DNA of 49,162 nucleotides from assembly GCF_900095025.1 (NCBI RefSeq), contig NZ_FMBK01000017.1:1-49162 (forward strand), written 5' to 3'. Source of the stretch: Acinetobacter albensis (GTDB lineage Bacteria; Pseudomonadota; Gammaproteobacteria; Pseudomonadales; Moraxellaceae). Each line of letters begins with the position of its first letter. Within the stretch, counting starts at the first letter, position 1. The notes beneath the pieces were generated by a model, which saw only the letters and a list, made by a program, of their open reading frames with translations, did no database searches and was not told the DNA's origin. Of this stretch, positions 1-8,715 are shown in pieces. Made by a program: the position numbers and the translations under genes.

Positions 1-90
1 GAAGTGGTGAATACCTATGAAGGGACGCATGATGTGCATGCTTTGATTTTAGGTCGTGCGCAAACAGGCATTGCTGCTTTTTGTAATTAA
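1..90 (+). CDS. gcdH: Glutaryl-CoA dehydrogenase, C-terminal 29 residues (partial)
   Basis: The window opens inside a reading frame that ends with TAA at 88-90. The visible tail contains NTYEGTHDVHALILGRAQTG. The YEGT motif carries the catalytic glutamate of acyl-CoA dehydrogenases, and the THD-HALILGRA continuation is typical of glutaryl-CoA dehydrogenase rather than of straight-chain enzymes. The enzyme oxidises and decarboxylates glutaryl-CoA to crotonyl-CoA using FAD. The 5' part lies outside the window. The GcdG-like CoA-transferase at 5605-6828 supports a glutarate role for this neighbourhood. Only 29 residues are seen, so another acyl-CoA dehydrogenase subfamily is possible but less likely. 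Confidence 0.8.
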   Translation, partial: EVVNTYEGTHDVHALILGRAQTGIAAFCN

Positions 91-97
91 GAAATTT

Positions 98-133
98 AAA
101 AATAAGCCAGTAAATTTTACTGGTTTATTTTTC
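98..133 (+). terminator. Rho-independent terminator after gcdH
   Basis: Arms 101-114 and 116-129 pair along 14 bases (AATAAGCCAGTAAA against TTTACTGGTTTATT, one G-T pair) and run into T-rich sequence. It lies 10 bases after the gcdH stop. Confidence 0.75.
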
Positions 134-175
134 ACTTATTTTTAGAAACGAAATAAAAAATCATTATTTGAAATT

Positions 176-196
176 AAATTTCGCTATAAGAAATTT
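176..196. promoter_or_regulatory. Palindromic candidate operator upstream of the first aromatic-acid symporter
   Basis: AAATTTC (176-182), a 7-base spacer, then GAAATTT (190-196) form a perfect inverted repeat. A further half-site CGAAAT lies at 149-154. A related element with the same AATTTCG half-site occurs at 6927-6945 in front of the paralogous transporter. Binding by a regulator is an inference from the symmetry and the recurrence only. Confidence 0.4.
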
Positions 197-365
197 TATT
201 TTTATTCTGATTTTAGACTACAAGTATTGAATGGATGTCATATTAAGCTGTGTATTTTTATCAAAAAATATCTGCTTTTAAGCTGCATCAAATTCTAAAT
301 ATGAAATCAAGTTTTTAAAAAATTGTAAAGCACAGGAGTGCTTGAACAAGAATAGGGAAGAGCTG

Positions 366-1643
366 ATGACAGTTAACACAGAACAGATGGTATTAAACCG
401 TGAAGAAAAACCTAAAAACAAAGTATGGATGATTGCATTTGTTTTTTCATTTTTGGCCTTATTGGTAGATGGGGCTGATATTGCGTTTTTGTCTTACAGT
501 TTGACCAGTTTAAAACAGGAATTTGGCTTAAGCAATATTCAAGCGGGTGCTTTAGGAAGTTGGACGCTTGCCGGGATGGCGATTGGTGGATTTTTTGGTG
601 GCTGGGCTTGTGATAGGTTTGGACGAGTACGCGTCATTGTCATTGCGATTGCTTTATTTTCCTTGCTGACTTGTTGGCTTGGATTTGCACAAAGTTATGA
701 ACAATTCAAATGGCTGCGTTTTATTTCTGCAATTGGTTTGGGTGCACTTTATATTGCCTGTAATACCTTAATGGCAGAATATGTGCCCACAAAATACCGT
801 TCGACAGTATTGGCGGGTCTAATGACAGGCTGGACTTTAGGTTCTGTCGTTGCCACCCTTTTAGCGGGTTGGTTATTGCCAGAATTTGGTTGGAGATATT
901 TATTTTATATTGCGATTATTCCCATCGTTATTGCAGTGGCTATGCATTTTTTAGTGCCTGAACCGGCATCTTGGATGGAATCTCGTCACAAACGCTTAAA
1001 TGAAAAAGCAAGCGGAATGGTAGAACAAAAACCTAAAAATACCTTTGAAATGATTTTCCAAGATGCTCTAAGTCGTCGTATGTTTATTTTATGGTCATTT
1101 AGCACAGCATTCCTACAATTCGGTTATTACGGAGTAAGTAACTGGTTGCCTGCATATTTAGAATTAGACTTAGGCATTAAATTTAAAGAAATGACCATGT
1201 ACATGATCGGTACATTCCTGATCATGATGTGTACCAAAGTCATTGCGGGCATTATTGCCGACAAAATAGGTCGTCGAGCAGTCTTTACTTTCGGTACGAT
1301 AGGGACTGCCATTTTTATTCCGATTATTGTATTTGGTAATACACCAGACAACATTTTATGGTTAATGCTATTTTTCGGATTTTTGTACGGTATTCCATAT
1401 GGAATTAATGCGACCTATATGACTGAAAGTTTCTCGACCAAAGTGCGCGGAACAGCAGTAGGTGGTGCATATAACGTTGGTCGTTTAGGTGCGGTATTAG
1501 CGCCTTTAACAATTGGTTATTTTGCTCAAGGTGGTTCGATTGGTACAGGTTTGCTGATTATGGGTGTGGCTTACTTCCTCTGTGGTTTAATTCCAGCCTT
1601 CTTTATTAAAGATCGTTTATTTGACCCACAAAAAGCAGATTAA
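366..1643 (+). CDS. MFS transporter, aromatic acid/H+ symporter (AAHS) family, copy 1
   Basis: This 425-residue protein should have 12 membrane helices and import an organic acid with protons across the inner membrane. The first helix holds VDGADIAFLS, matching the DG-D motif that AAHS carriers such as PcaK need. The 2-3 loop reads GGWACDRFGRVR, the MFS signature, and a second such loop IIADKIGRRAV lies near the middle. An upstream TTG at 342 keeps the frame open, but it sits only 3 bases after AGGAG. ATG 366 has GGGAAGAG just upstream and gives an N-terminus like that of the paralogue at 7137. The substrate is unknown. The downstream CoA-transferase and porin suggest a carboxylate that is then activated with CoA. 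Confidence 0.88.
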   Translation: MTVNTEQMVLNREEKPKNKVWMIAFVFSFLALLVDGADIAFLSYSLTSLKQEFGLSNIQAGALGSWTLAGMAIGGFFGGWACDRFGRVRVIVIAIALFSLLTCWLGFAQSYEQFKWLRFISAIGLGALYIACNTLMAEYVPTKYRSTVLAGLMTGWTLGSVVATLLAGWLLPEFGWRYLFYIAIIPIVIAVAMHFLVPEPASWMESRHKRLNEKASGMVEQKPKNTFEMIFQDALSRRMFILWSFSTAFLQFGYYGVSNWLPAYLELDLGIKFKEMTMYMIGTFLIMMCTKVIAGIIADKIGRRAVFTFGTIGTAIFIPIIVFGNTPDNILWLMLFFGFLYGIPYGINATYMTESFSTKVRGTAVGGAYNVGRLGAVLAPLTIGYFAQGGSIGTGLLIMGVAYFLCGLIPAFFIKDRLFDPQKAD

Positions 1644-1680
1644 TTGAAATCTTGAAACTTAAAAAGTATTAGGAAACAGT

Positions 1681-2352
1681 ATGATTAATAAAGTCACTAC
1701 GGATATTGAGATTATTTTAAAGTCGATACCAGATGGTGCACGCATCATGACCAGTGGTTTTGGATTAGCAGGCCAACCTGTAGAGTTAATCGAAGCCTTA
1801 ATTGATTTTGGTCCAAAAGATTTAATCGTGATTAATAATAATGCAGCCTCAGGTGACCGTGGTTTAACCAATTTATTACGTGCGGGTTTGGTTAAAAAAA
1901 TGATTTGTTCATTTCCTAAAGCCAGTAATTCCACTGTGTTCGAAGATTTATATAAAGCACGGAAAATTGAGTTGGATTTAGTTCCACAAGGTAATTTGGC
2001 ATGTCGAATTCAGGCTGCGGGTGCAGGACTTGGAGCCGTGTTTACTCCTACAGGTTACGGTACAAAAATAGCTGAAGGTAAAGAGACACGCTGTATTGAT
2101 GGGAAAAACTATGTACTTGAATATCCCATTCATGCCGATTATGCCTTAATTTACGCTCACCAAGCTGACCGTTGGGGTAACTTGATTTATCGTAAAGCCG
2201 CTCGAAACTTTGGTCCGATTATGGCCAAAGCGGCCAAAACCACAATTGCTCAAGTCCACGATGTCGTTGAATTAGGTCATCTAGATCCAGAACACATCAT
2301 TACACCCGGAATTTTTGTTCAGCATGTGGTTAGAGTTGGAGATATTAAATGA
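1681..2352 (+). CDS. 3-oxoadipate-type CoA-transferase subunit A (PcaI/CatI/DcaI-like)
   Basis: This 223-residue alpha subunit of a class I CoA-transferase would move CoA from succinyl-CoA to a dicarboxylic or oxo acid. Family features are the N-terminal GFGLAGQP glycine-rich CoA site (about residues 26-33), the central PQGNLACRIQAAGAG, and the C-terminal TPGIFVQHVV that ends PcaI-type chains. It is colinear with the truncated pcaI at the right end of the window, so the genome has at least two such enzymes. The stop overlaps the start of the beta subunit by 4 bases (ATGA), indicating coupled translation. Next to a DcaP porin, a dicarboxylate (adipate, glutarate or pimelate) substrate, as for DcaIJ, is plausible. 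Activity on 3-oxoadipate itself cannot be excluded. Confidence 0.88.
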   Translation: MINKVTTDIEIILKSIPDGARIMTSGFGLAGQPVELIEALIDFGPKDLIVINNNAASGDRGLTNLLRAGLVKKMICSFPKASNSTVFEDLYKARKIELDLVPQGNLACRIQAAGAGLGAVFTPTGYGTKIAEGKETRCIDGKNYVLEYPIHADYALIYAHQADRWGNLIYRKAARNFGPIMAKAAKTTIAQVHDVVELGHLDPEHIITPGIFVQHVVRVGDIK

Positions 2353-3017
2353 CTATTCAAAAACGTAGCCGTGAACAAATTGTAGAACGTGTTGCCCAAG
2401 ATATTAAAGCTGGTTCATACGTCAATCTAGGAATTGGCTTACCGACAAAAGTCGCAAAATACCTGAATCCTGAACATGAAATTATTTTGCATTCAGAAAA
2501 TGGAGTTCTAGGTTTTGGGGCTTTAAGCTCATCCGAACAAGCCGATGAGGACTTGATCAATGCAGGGAAAGAGCTCATCAGTATGTGGGGAGGCGGAAGT
2601 TTTATGCACTCAGCTGACTCTTTCGATATTATGCGTGGCGGTCATTTAGACATTTGTATTTTGGGCGCATTTCAGGTTGCAATAAATGGTGATTTGGCCA
2701 ATTGGCATAGTGGTTCTGTAGATGCTGTTCCTGCTGTAGGCGGGGCAATGGATTTGGCAGTAGGTGCACGTCAGGTTTATGTATGTATGGAACATATGAC
2801 CAAAAATAATCAGCCTAAAATTGTGCAGGAACTGACTTACCTTTTAACGGGTGCAAAGTGTGTAAATCGAATCTATACCGATTTATGCATTATTGAGTTA
2901 AAAGAGAATCAGGCATTTGTGACCGAAATGATAGAGGATTTAAGTTTTGAAGAACTCCAACAAAAAACGGGCTGTATCTTAATTGATGCCACCACTAAAA
3001 CAGCCATTGTATTGTAA
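2349..3017 (+). CDS. 3-oxoadipate-type CoA-transferase subunit B (PcaJ/CatJ/DcaJ-like)
   Basis: This 222-residue beta subunit partners the preceding gene. The catalytic glutamate is in SENGVLGFG (about residues 48-56), which forms the glutamyl-CoA thioester in this family. Upstream is the conserved VNLGIGLPTKVA. Later come MRGGHLDICILGAFQV and GGAMDLAVGA, typical of the beta subunit. It starts inside the stop codon of the alpha subunit and is followed after 30 bases by a porin gene with its own ribosome binding site. The four genes from 366 to 4322 run in one direction with short gaps and probably form an operon. Substrate assignment has the same uncertainty as for subunit A. Confidence 0.88.
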   Translation: MTIQKRSREQIVERVAQDIKAGSYVNLGIGLPTKVAKYLNPEHEIILHSENGVLGFGALSSSEQADEDLINAGKELISMWGGGSFMHSADSFDIMRGGHLDICILGAFQVAINGDLANWHSGSVDAVPAVGGAMDLAVGARQVYVCMEHMTKNNQPKIVQELTYLLTGAKCVNRIYTDLCIIELKENQAFVTEMIEDLSFEELQQKTGCILIDATTKTAIVL

Positions 3018-3047
3018 ATATATTGATTTGATTTATTAGGGAAAATA

Positions 3048-4322
3048 ATGAAAAAATTAATTTTAGCCGTAGCTTGTGCTGCGGTGACGGGAACTTCTTT
3101 TGCCGAAAATTTAACTACAGAGCAGCGTATTCATGTGTTGGAAAGTGAATTGCAGCGTTTAAAACAGGAAATATCGGTTCAAAAAAGTGCCAATATTCAA
3201 TTGGCACAGCAGCAATCACAATTAAATAGTGAGCTTAAATCTTCAGCGCAAAAAAATATCAATCATTTAGCAGACAATGTGGATGTGTATGGCATTCTAC
3301 GTTTAGATGGCGCAGTAGATTTTAAAGATACGACAGCAGCACGTGGTCGAACCTCAAATCAAATTAATAAAGTACCGTTTGATGCAATTTTAGGTGAACG
3401 TTCTGATTTTACCATTGCTGCCACACGGTTTGGTGTCGACATTAAAAACTTGGCAGGTCGTGAAGATGTGAAAGCCAAATTGGAAGCAGATTTCTGGGTG
3501 GATAATGGTAAAGGCGATGGTAAACTCAGAATTCGCCATGCATATGTAAGCTTTGACGATTGGCTTTTGGGGCAAACGTGGTCATTAATGTCGAACATGG
3601 AAACCATGACAGAAAGCATTGACTATACTCAGTTTTTAGGTGTTTCTACCTCACGGTTACCACAGATTCGACATGATTTTAATTTCAATGCAAGCAACAA
3701 GTTACAACTGGCCTTGGAATATGCAAGTGATCGTACTTCTGAATTACCGGCATTAACTGCAAAATATATATATAAGAATCAGGCGATATTGCTGATGGGA
3801 CAAGGCTTCATTAATGAAAAACGTGCTGAAGTCAATCAGCAAGATATTGATAAATTCAGTTGGGGAATTGGTTTAGGTGCACGTTATAAATTTACGCCGC
3901 AACAGTCTATTCAAGCCAACTATTATCATGTCAAAGGTGATCAGAAATTTGTGTCTTACACCACACAAGGTTCAAGCAGTGATGGTGCCGCTATGGGCGG
4001 AGATTATTCAATTGACTTAAATAATAATTCACTGTTAATGAATGAGTTTGATAGTTTGACTTTCGGCTATTCGCACAAACTCAATGATCAATGGCGAGGC
4101 AATATTGCAGCCTCTTGGATGAAGTTTGCTGATGATAATGCTTATGCAAAAGCCAATATCACCAATAATAAACAATTAACTGACCATGCCATTAACCTAA
4201 TTTATACGCCTCGTCCATATTTGGATTTGGGGGTGGAATATCATTTGGGAGAGCGAGAAAGTTTTGAAGGCAAAACAGCCGATATTTCTCGCGTAAATTT
4301 GTCTGCACAATATAAATTTTAG
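3048..4322 (+). CDS. DcaP-like trimeric outer-membrane porin, copy 1
   Basis: This 424-residue protein has a signal peptide ending near SFA-EN (about residue 20). A heptad-rich, Gln/Lys/Glu-rich segment (about 24-75) should form the trimeric coiled coil of the DcaP family. The rest is beta-barrel-like, with alternating aromatic and polar residues and RHAYVSFDDWLLGQTWS, which recurs almost unchanged in the second copy at 14489. The chain ends SAQYKF with a terminal Phe as expected for Bam-dependent barrels. DcaP porins pass dicarboxylates and other anionic compounds through the Acinetobacter outer membrane. Its position after a CoA-transferase and an acid symporter suggests it supplies their substrate. 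Confidence 0.88.
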   Translation: MKKLILAVACAAVTGTSFAENLTTEQRIHVLESELQRLKQEISVQKSANIQLAQQQSQLNSELKSSAQKNINHLADNVDVYGILRLDGAVDFKDTTAARGRTSNQINKVPFDAILGERSDFTIAATRFGVDIKNLAGREDVKAKLEADFWVDNGKGDGKLRIRHAYVSFDDWLLGQTWSLMSNMETMTESIDYTQFLGVSTSRLPQIRHDFNFNASNKLQLALEYASDRTSELPALTAKYIYKNQAILLMGQGFINEKRAEVNQQDIDKFSWGIGLGARYKFTPQQSIQANYYHVKGDQKFVSYTTQGSSSDGAAMGGDYSIDLNNNSLLMNEFDSLTFGYSHKLNDQWRGNIAASWMKFADDNAYAKANITNNKQLTDHAINLIYTPRPYLDLGVEYHLGERESFEGKTADISRVNLSAQYKF

Positions 4323-4368
4323 TTCTTCATTTTAAATATCGAATCATTTTAAGGGACGCATAAACTTT

Positions 4369-5553
4369 ATGAGCCGACCATTGTTTAGCCGCAGTTTTAT
4401 CTTGATGATGGCCATCACTTGCGGGGTTTGTGCGGGTTCTAATTATTATAACCAACCCTTAATTTATGCCATGGCAAAGTCTCTTCATGTCACGGTGGAA
4501 CAATCAGCAGTCACTATTGTGATCAGTCAATTTGCTTATGCACTCGGATTGATTGTTTTGATTCCTTTGGGAGATAAATATTCCAAACGTAAAATCATTA
4601 TTAGTTTAATGGTGATCAGTGGTTTGGCCCAAATTTGTATTTCCTTTTCTCAGCAGTTGTGGAGTCTGTATGTTTTTACTTTTATTGCCACGACTTTTTC
4701 AATTGCATCTCAAGTCTTAATTCCATTTATTTCCAGCATTGTCGAATCAGAAAAAATGTCTGAAATTATTGGTACACTGATGAGTGGCTTATTTTTAGGA
4801 ATTTTATTGGCACGCTCCTATGCAGGGATTGTTACTACCTTTGCCGATTGGCATTTGGTGTATCTCAGCAGTGGTATCTTACTTATTCTTTTGGCTGTGG
4901 TGATGTATTTTAAATTACCTATTCCCACAGCACCCAATCAGAATTTAAAACTTATTCAAATTTATAAATCTATGTTCAGTATTGCCATGCATTCACCGCA
5001 GCTTATTCGCAGAGGCTGTGTGGGGGCTATGGCATTTGCTTCGATGATTTTGGCTTTAAGCACCATGGCATTTGTATTGGCAAATCCACCTTATTTATTT
5101 TCAGAATTGTATATTGGCTTGTTTGGTTTTGTCGGTGCAGCTGGTGTGTTTGCCACAAAATGGGCAGGGAAACAGATTGATCAGGCTAAAGAAAAATTTG
5201 TTGCAGTGTTAGGTTGTGCATTATTGATTATTCAGTGGTTATTGCTATATTTTGCCCAAAAATCTTTATTGGTATATGTCATAGGCTTGTTGTGCGGTTA
5301 TTCGGCAATTTCGGTATTGCATGTACTGAATCAAAGTTTAATTTTACGTTCTGCCAATGAAACTCGTTCAAGACAACATTCAATTTATATGTTTATGTAT
5401 TTTATGGGTGCTGCAATTGGATCTATGGCAGGGCTATATGCTTGGTATCATTGGGGCTGGACAGGATGTTGTATTGTCGGTTTGGGTTTTAGTTTAATGA
5501 CGGTATTTTTTGATCGCTTAGACCGTAAACAGATGCAGATGACTGCGCTATAA
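4369..5553 (+). CDS. MFS transporter, drug/sugar efflux-like
   Basis: This 394-residue hydrophobic protein is organised in 12 helices. It opens with a short basic leader (MSRPLFSRSF) and a first helix with CGVCAGSNYYNQPL, seen in a large uncharacterised group of MFS permeases related to YnfM/arabinose-efflux carriers. The 2-3 loop is LGDKYSKRK, a variant of the MFS signature. It lies 46 bases after the porin and runs in the same direction, so it may be the last gene of that operon. A palindromic terminator separates it from the convergent CoA-transferase. Nothing in the sequence fixes its direction of transport or substrate. Confidence 0.8.
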   Translation: MSRPLFSRSFILMMAITCGVCAGSNYYNQPLIYAMAKSLHVTVEQSAVTIVISQFAYALGLIVLIPLGDKYSKRKIIISLMVISGLAQICISFSQQLWSLYVFTFIATTFSIASQVLIPFISSIVESEKMSEIIGTLMSGLFLGILLARSYAGIVTTFADWHLVYLSSGILLILLAVVMYFKLPIPTAPNQNLKLIQIYKSMFSIAMHSPQLIRRGCVGAMAFASMILALSTMAFVLANPPYLFSELYIGLFGFVGAAGVFATKWAGKQIDQAKEKFVAVLGCALLIIQWLLLYFAQKSLLVYVIGLLCGYSAISVLHVLNQSLILRSANETRSRQHSIYMFMYFMGAAIGSMAGLYAWYHWGWTGCCIVGLGFSLMTVFFDRLDRKQMQMTAL

Positions 5554-5559
5554 ATCTTG

Positions 5560-5599
5560 ATCATCAAACAAGGAATCCTAGAATTCCTTGTTTGATGAT
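5560..5599. terminator. Bidirectional terminator between convergent genes
   Basis: A perfect 17-base inverted repeat (5560-5576 with 5583-5599, 6-base loop) lies between the stops of two convergent genes at 5553 and 5605. The flanking T and A runs are short, so it may act mainly as a strong stem. Confidence 0.75.
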
Positions 5600-5604
5600 T
5601 CATT

Positions 5605-6828
5605 TTAGCGTTGTTGAATGACCTTTTTGTCTTTAAATTCCTGAATTTCATCCTGACTTAAGAACTGACTTAAAATTGCATCGGTATCTTGACCTAAACA
5701 AGGTGGGGCTTTTTTATATTCCACAGGTGTTTTGGATAACTTAATTGGTGAACCAATGGAAATATAGTCTTCCCGTAACGGATGAGGCATTTGAATAACC
5801 ATATCGCGAGCGATGACTTGTTCTTCTTCTAAAGTTTGTTTTAAATCATTGATCATGCCTACAGGGACTTTCACAGCATGAATCAGCTCTACCCAAGTTT
5901 TGGCAGCTTGGCTATAAAAGTGTTGCTGTAAAATATCAGTGATTTCTTCACGATGAATTACGCGCCCTGAATTTTGATTAAATCTTGGATCTTGAGATAG
6001 ATGGGGTAGACCAATTGCCTCACATAAAGCTTTAAATTGCATATCGTTTCCACATGCAATAATAAATTCACCTTCTTTCGCGTTAAAAACTTGATAAGGC
6101 ACAATATTGGCATGGGCATTGCCAAAACGGCCCGGTATTTTTTCGGAGGTCAGATAATTCATTGCTAAAACAGACAAAGAAGCCACTTGAGTATCTAACA
6201 AGGCCATATCAATATGCTGACCTTCTCCTGTTTTTTCCCGAGATAATAATGCGGCTTGAATCGCAATAGCAGAATATAAACCTGTGGTTAAGTCAGAAAA
6301 TGCCAAACCTGCTTTTTGTGGACCACCACCGGGTAGATCATCACGTTCGCCTGTAACGCTCATCATACCGCCCATACCTTGAATAATAAAATCATAACCA
6401 GGTTCATTGGCACGTGGACCATATTGGCCAAAACCTGTAATTGAACAATACACCAGTCTGGGATTTAAGCTGCTTAGACTTGCATAATCTAGACCATATT
6501 TTTTTAATGAACCTGCTTTGTAATTTTCAATGACTACATCACTTTGTTCGGCTATTTTTTTAATAATACTTTGCCCTTCAGGCGTCGATAAATCAATGGC
6601 TACCGAATGTTTACCCCGATTAGCTGACAGATAGTAGGCAGACTCGTGTGTATCTTGATTTTGATTGTTTTTTAACCATGGTGGTCCCCACATACGTGTG
6701 TCATCACCGTGATCAGGCTTCTCGACTTTAATGACTTCTGCACCTAAATCTGCCAAAATTTGACTGCACCAAGGACCCGCTAAAATACGACTTAAATCTA
6801 ATACCCGAAAGCCTGTCAAAGCACCCAT
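5605..6828 (-). CDS. Class III (CaiB/BaiF) CoA-transferase, GcdG-like glutarate CoA-transferase
   Basis: This 407-residue family III CoA-transferase likely makes glutaryl-CoA from glutarate and succinyl-CoA. The N-terminus GFRVLDLSRILAGPW and ADLGAEVIKVEKP are hallmark CoA-binding segments. The expected catalytic aspartate is in AFSDLTTGLY (Asp179), followed by GEGQHIDMALLDTQVASL. GDDTRMWGPP and SANRGKHSVAID match the glutarate/GcdG branch as I remember it. An upstream ATG at 6840 lacks a ribosome binding site, whereas GGAG six bases before ATG 6828 is ideal. It is transcribed toward the symporter-porin operon and diverges from the second symporter. With gcdH at the left edge this suggests a glutarate module, although gcdH and gcdG are usually adjacent. 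Confidence 0.82.
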   Translation of the reverse strand: MGALTGFRVLDLSRILAGPWCSQILADLGAEVIKVEKPDHGDDTRMWGPPWLKNNQNQDTHESAYYLSANRGKHSVAIDLSTPEGQSIIKKIAEQSDVVIENYKAGSLKKYGLDYASLSSLNPRLVYCSITGFGQYGPRANEPGYDFIIQGMGGMMSVTGERDDLPGGGPQKAGLAFSDLTTGLYSAIAIQAALLSREKTGEGQHIDMALLDTQVASLSVLAMNYLTSEKIPGRFGNAHANIVPYQVFNAKEGEFIIACGNDMQFKALCEAIGLPHLSQDPRFNQNSGRVIHREEITDILQQHFYSQAAKTWVELIHAVKVPVGMINDLKQTLEEEQVIARDMVIQMPHPLREDYISIGSPIKLSKTPVEYKKAPPCLGQDTDAILSQFLSQDEIQEFKDKKVIQQR

Positions 6829-7136
6829 GTTACGCTCCATGTTTCAATTTTAAAAATTTCATTTCAATTATATCCATCTTATAAAAACTATATTAAAACC
6901 AGAAAATAATCAATATTTCGATAAAAAATTTCGTATAACAAAATTAAATATTGAATTTATGGTAAAAATCACTGCATAATTATTGTTCTTTTTAAACGGA
7001 TCAATATTTAAAAGTCAGCAAAGCAGCATGTAATCTCAAAAAATTAGTGGAAATTTCATTTATTTTAAAAGCGATATACACATGCTTGAGACCGAACAAT
7101 AAACACAGGAAAATAAATAACAAGGACATTTAAACC
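6829..7136. promoter_or_regulatory. Divergent regulatory gap with AATTTCG palindrome
   Basis: This 308-base gap separates the divergent gcdG-like gene and symporter copy 2 and contains no gene. It holds AATTTCGT-ATA-ACAAAATT at 6927-6945, an inverted repeat with one mismatch, and another half-site ATATTTCG at 6913-6920. The same half-site is found at 176-196 before symporter copy 1. A shared regulator for both transcription units is inferred. Confidence 0.45.
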
Positions 7137-8408
7137 ATGACGGATTTAATCAAAGAGTTAGCAAAAATAAAACCCACCACCAAAAGGACGCAACAGATTG
7201 CTTTTATATTTGCTTTTTTAGCTTTGTTGGTGGATGGCGCAGATATGCTGTTGTTGTCATTTAGTTTAAATAGCCTAAAAGCTGAATTTGGTTTAACCAA
7301 CTTACAAGCAGGCACACTTGGAAGTTTTACACTGGGTGGAATGGCAATAGGTGGTTTTATTGGTGGATGGGCTTGTGATCGTTTAGGCCGTGTTCGTACC
7401 GTGGTTATATCTATTCTGATCTTTTCAATTTTAACAGCGGCACTGGGTTTTACCCAAAATTTTGAACAATTTGCGGTATTACGGTTCTTGTCTGCATTTG
7501 GGATTGGTTCACTTTATATTGCCGCCAATACATTAATGGCCGAATATGTACCCACTGAATACCGAACCACGGTATTGGGTACCTTACAGGCAGGTTGGAC
7601 CGTCGGTTATATTGTAGCAACACTATTGGCAGGTTGGATTATTCCAGACTACGGCTGGCGGATGCTGTTTTTTGTGGCGATTATTCCCTCAATCATGGCG
7701 ATTTTTATTCAAAAATTAGTTCCAGAACCAGAATCTTGGCAACGTGCACGATTGCAACGCTTATATGCACCTGTTGAAACGAAGAGCAATCAACCTGTTA
7801 AAAAAAGCACGATGAAAGAAATTTTTGGCGATCCACTGAATAGAAAAATGTTTATTCTCTGGATATTTACCGCAGGCTTTTTACAATTTGGCTACTATGG
7901 GGTCAATAACTGGATGCCTGCTTATTTGGAATCTGAATTACATATGGATTTTAAATCGATGGCAGGTTATATGATTGGTACATATGTTGCCATGATTTTT
8001 GGTAAGGTATTAGCAGGTTTTGCAGCAGATCGTTTAGGTCGACGTTTCGTATTTGCTTTTGGTGCAATTGGAACAGCGATATTCTTACCTGTCATTGTTT
8101 TGTTTAATAGTCCAGACAATATTGCCTATTTGCTTATTTTCTTCGGTTTCCTTTATGGTATTCCTTACGCCATTAATGCCACTTATATGACTGAAAGTTT
8201 TGCTACGTCCATTCGTGGTACTGCGGTCGGTGGTGCTTATAATGCAGGGCGTATTGGCGCGATGTTTGCTCCCGCCATTATTGGTGCAGCTGCAAGTGGC
8301 GGTTCCATTGGTTTAGGTTTTCTGATCATGGGAGGTGCATATTTCTTATGTGGCGCAGTCTCAGGAATTTTTATCAAAGACCGTCAATATGATCCGCAAA
8401 AGTCATAA
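7137..8408 (+). CDS. MFS transporter, aromatic acid/H+ symporter (AAHS) family, copy 2
   Basis: This 423-residue paralogue of the carrier at 366 is nearly colinear and strongly similar throughout. It has VDGADMLLLSFSLNSLKAEF in helix 1, GGWACDRLGRVR in the 2-3 loop, MAEYVPTEYRTTVLG in the middle and the same closing IKDRQYDPQK. It should import an aromatic or alicyclic carboxylate by proton symport. It is followed by a terminator at 8461, so it is probably a single-gene unit. It lies closer to the cyclohexanecarboxylate cluster (9813-14308) than copy 1 does and is a reasonable uptake candidate for that substrate, but this is inference from position. Confidence 0.88.
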   Translation: MTDLIKELAKIKPTTKRTQQIAFIFAFLALLVDGADMLLLSFSLNSLKAEFGLTNLQAGTLGSFTLGGMAIGGFIGGWACDRLGRVRTVVISILIFSILTAALGFTQNFEQFAVLRFLSAFGIGSLYIAANTLMAEYVPTEYRTTVLGTLQAGWTVGYIVATLLAGWIIPDYGWRMLFFVAIIPSIMAIFIQKLVPEPESWQRARLQRLYAPVETKSNQPVKKSTMKEIFGDPLNRKMFILWIFTAGFLQFGYYGVNNWMPAYLESELHMDFKSMAGYMIGTYVAMIFGKVLAGFAADRLGRRFVFAFGAIGTAIFLPVIVLFNSPDNIAYLLIFFGFLYGIPYAINATYMTESFATSIRGTAVGGAYNAGRIGAMFAPAIIGAAASGGSIGLGFLIMGGAYFLCGAVSGIFIKDRQYDPQKS

Positions 8409-8460
8409 TATCCTTAAGAAATAATAATTTAAGATTAACTTTAAAAAAGTTAGTGATTCA

Positions 8461-8494
8461 TTAAAGGGTTTAGCAATAAACCCTTTAATTTTAT
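8461..8494 (+). terminator. Terminator after symporter copy 2
   Basis: TTAAAGGGTTTA (8461-8472), a GCAA loop and TAAACCCTTTAA (8477-8488) form a perfect 12-base stem followed by TTTTAT. The remaining bases up to 8715 hold no recognisable gene. Confidence 0.85.
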
Positions 8495-8715
8495 GTTATT
8501 TCAAATAAAAAAAATCGAGCAAGCATGGATCATTTTCGCTGTGGTATGTAAAAAAGCAAGATGGTGGCTTTGATGAATTGATCAGTCACATATTATAAAT
8601 TCAATTGCATTTTGACTTTAAAATAAAAATGCCACATTTTGATTAAATGAATCGGCCTTCATTGTTAAGCGAACTGATTCTTTAATCTTAAAAAAGACGA
8701 TGAATTTCAATGTAT

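Noticed and set aside
8527..8598. Short frame GSFSLWYVKKQDGGFDELIS that looks protein-like
   Set aside because: It is only about 25 codons with no start or neighbour, and chance open frames of this size are common.
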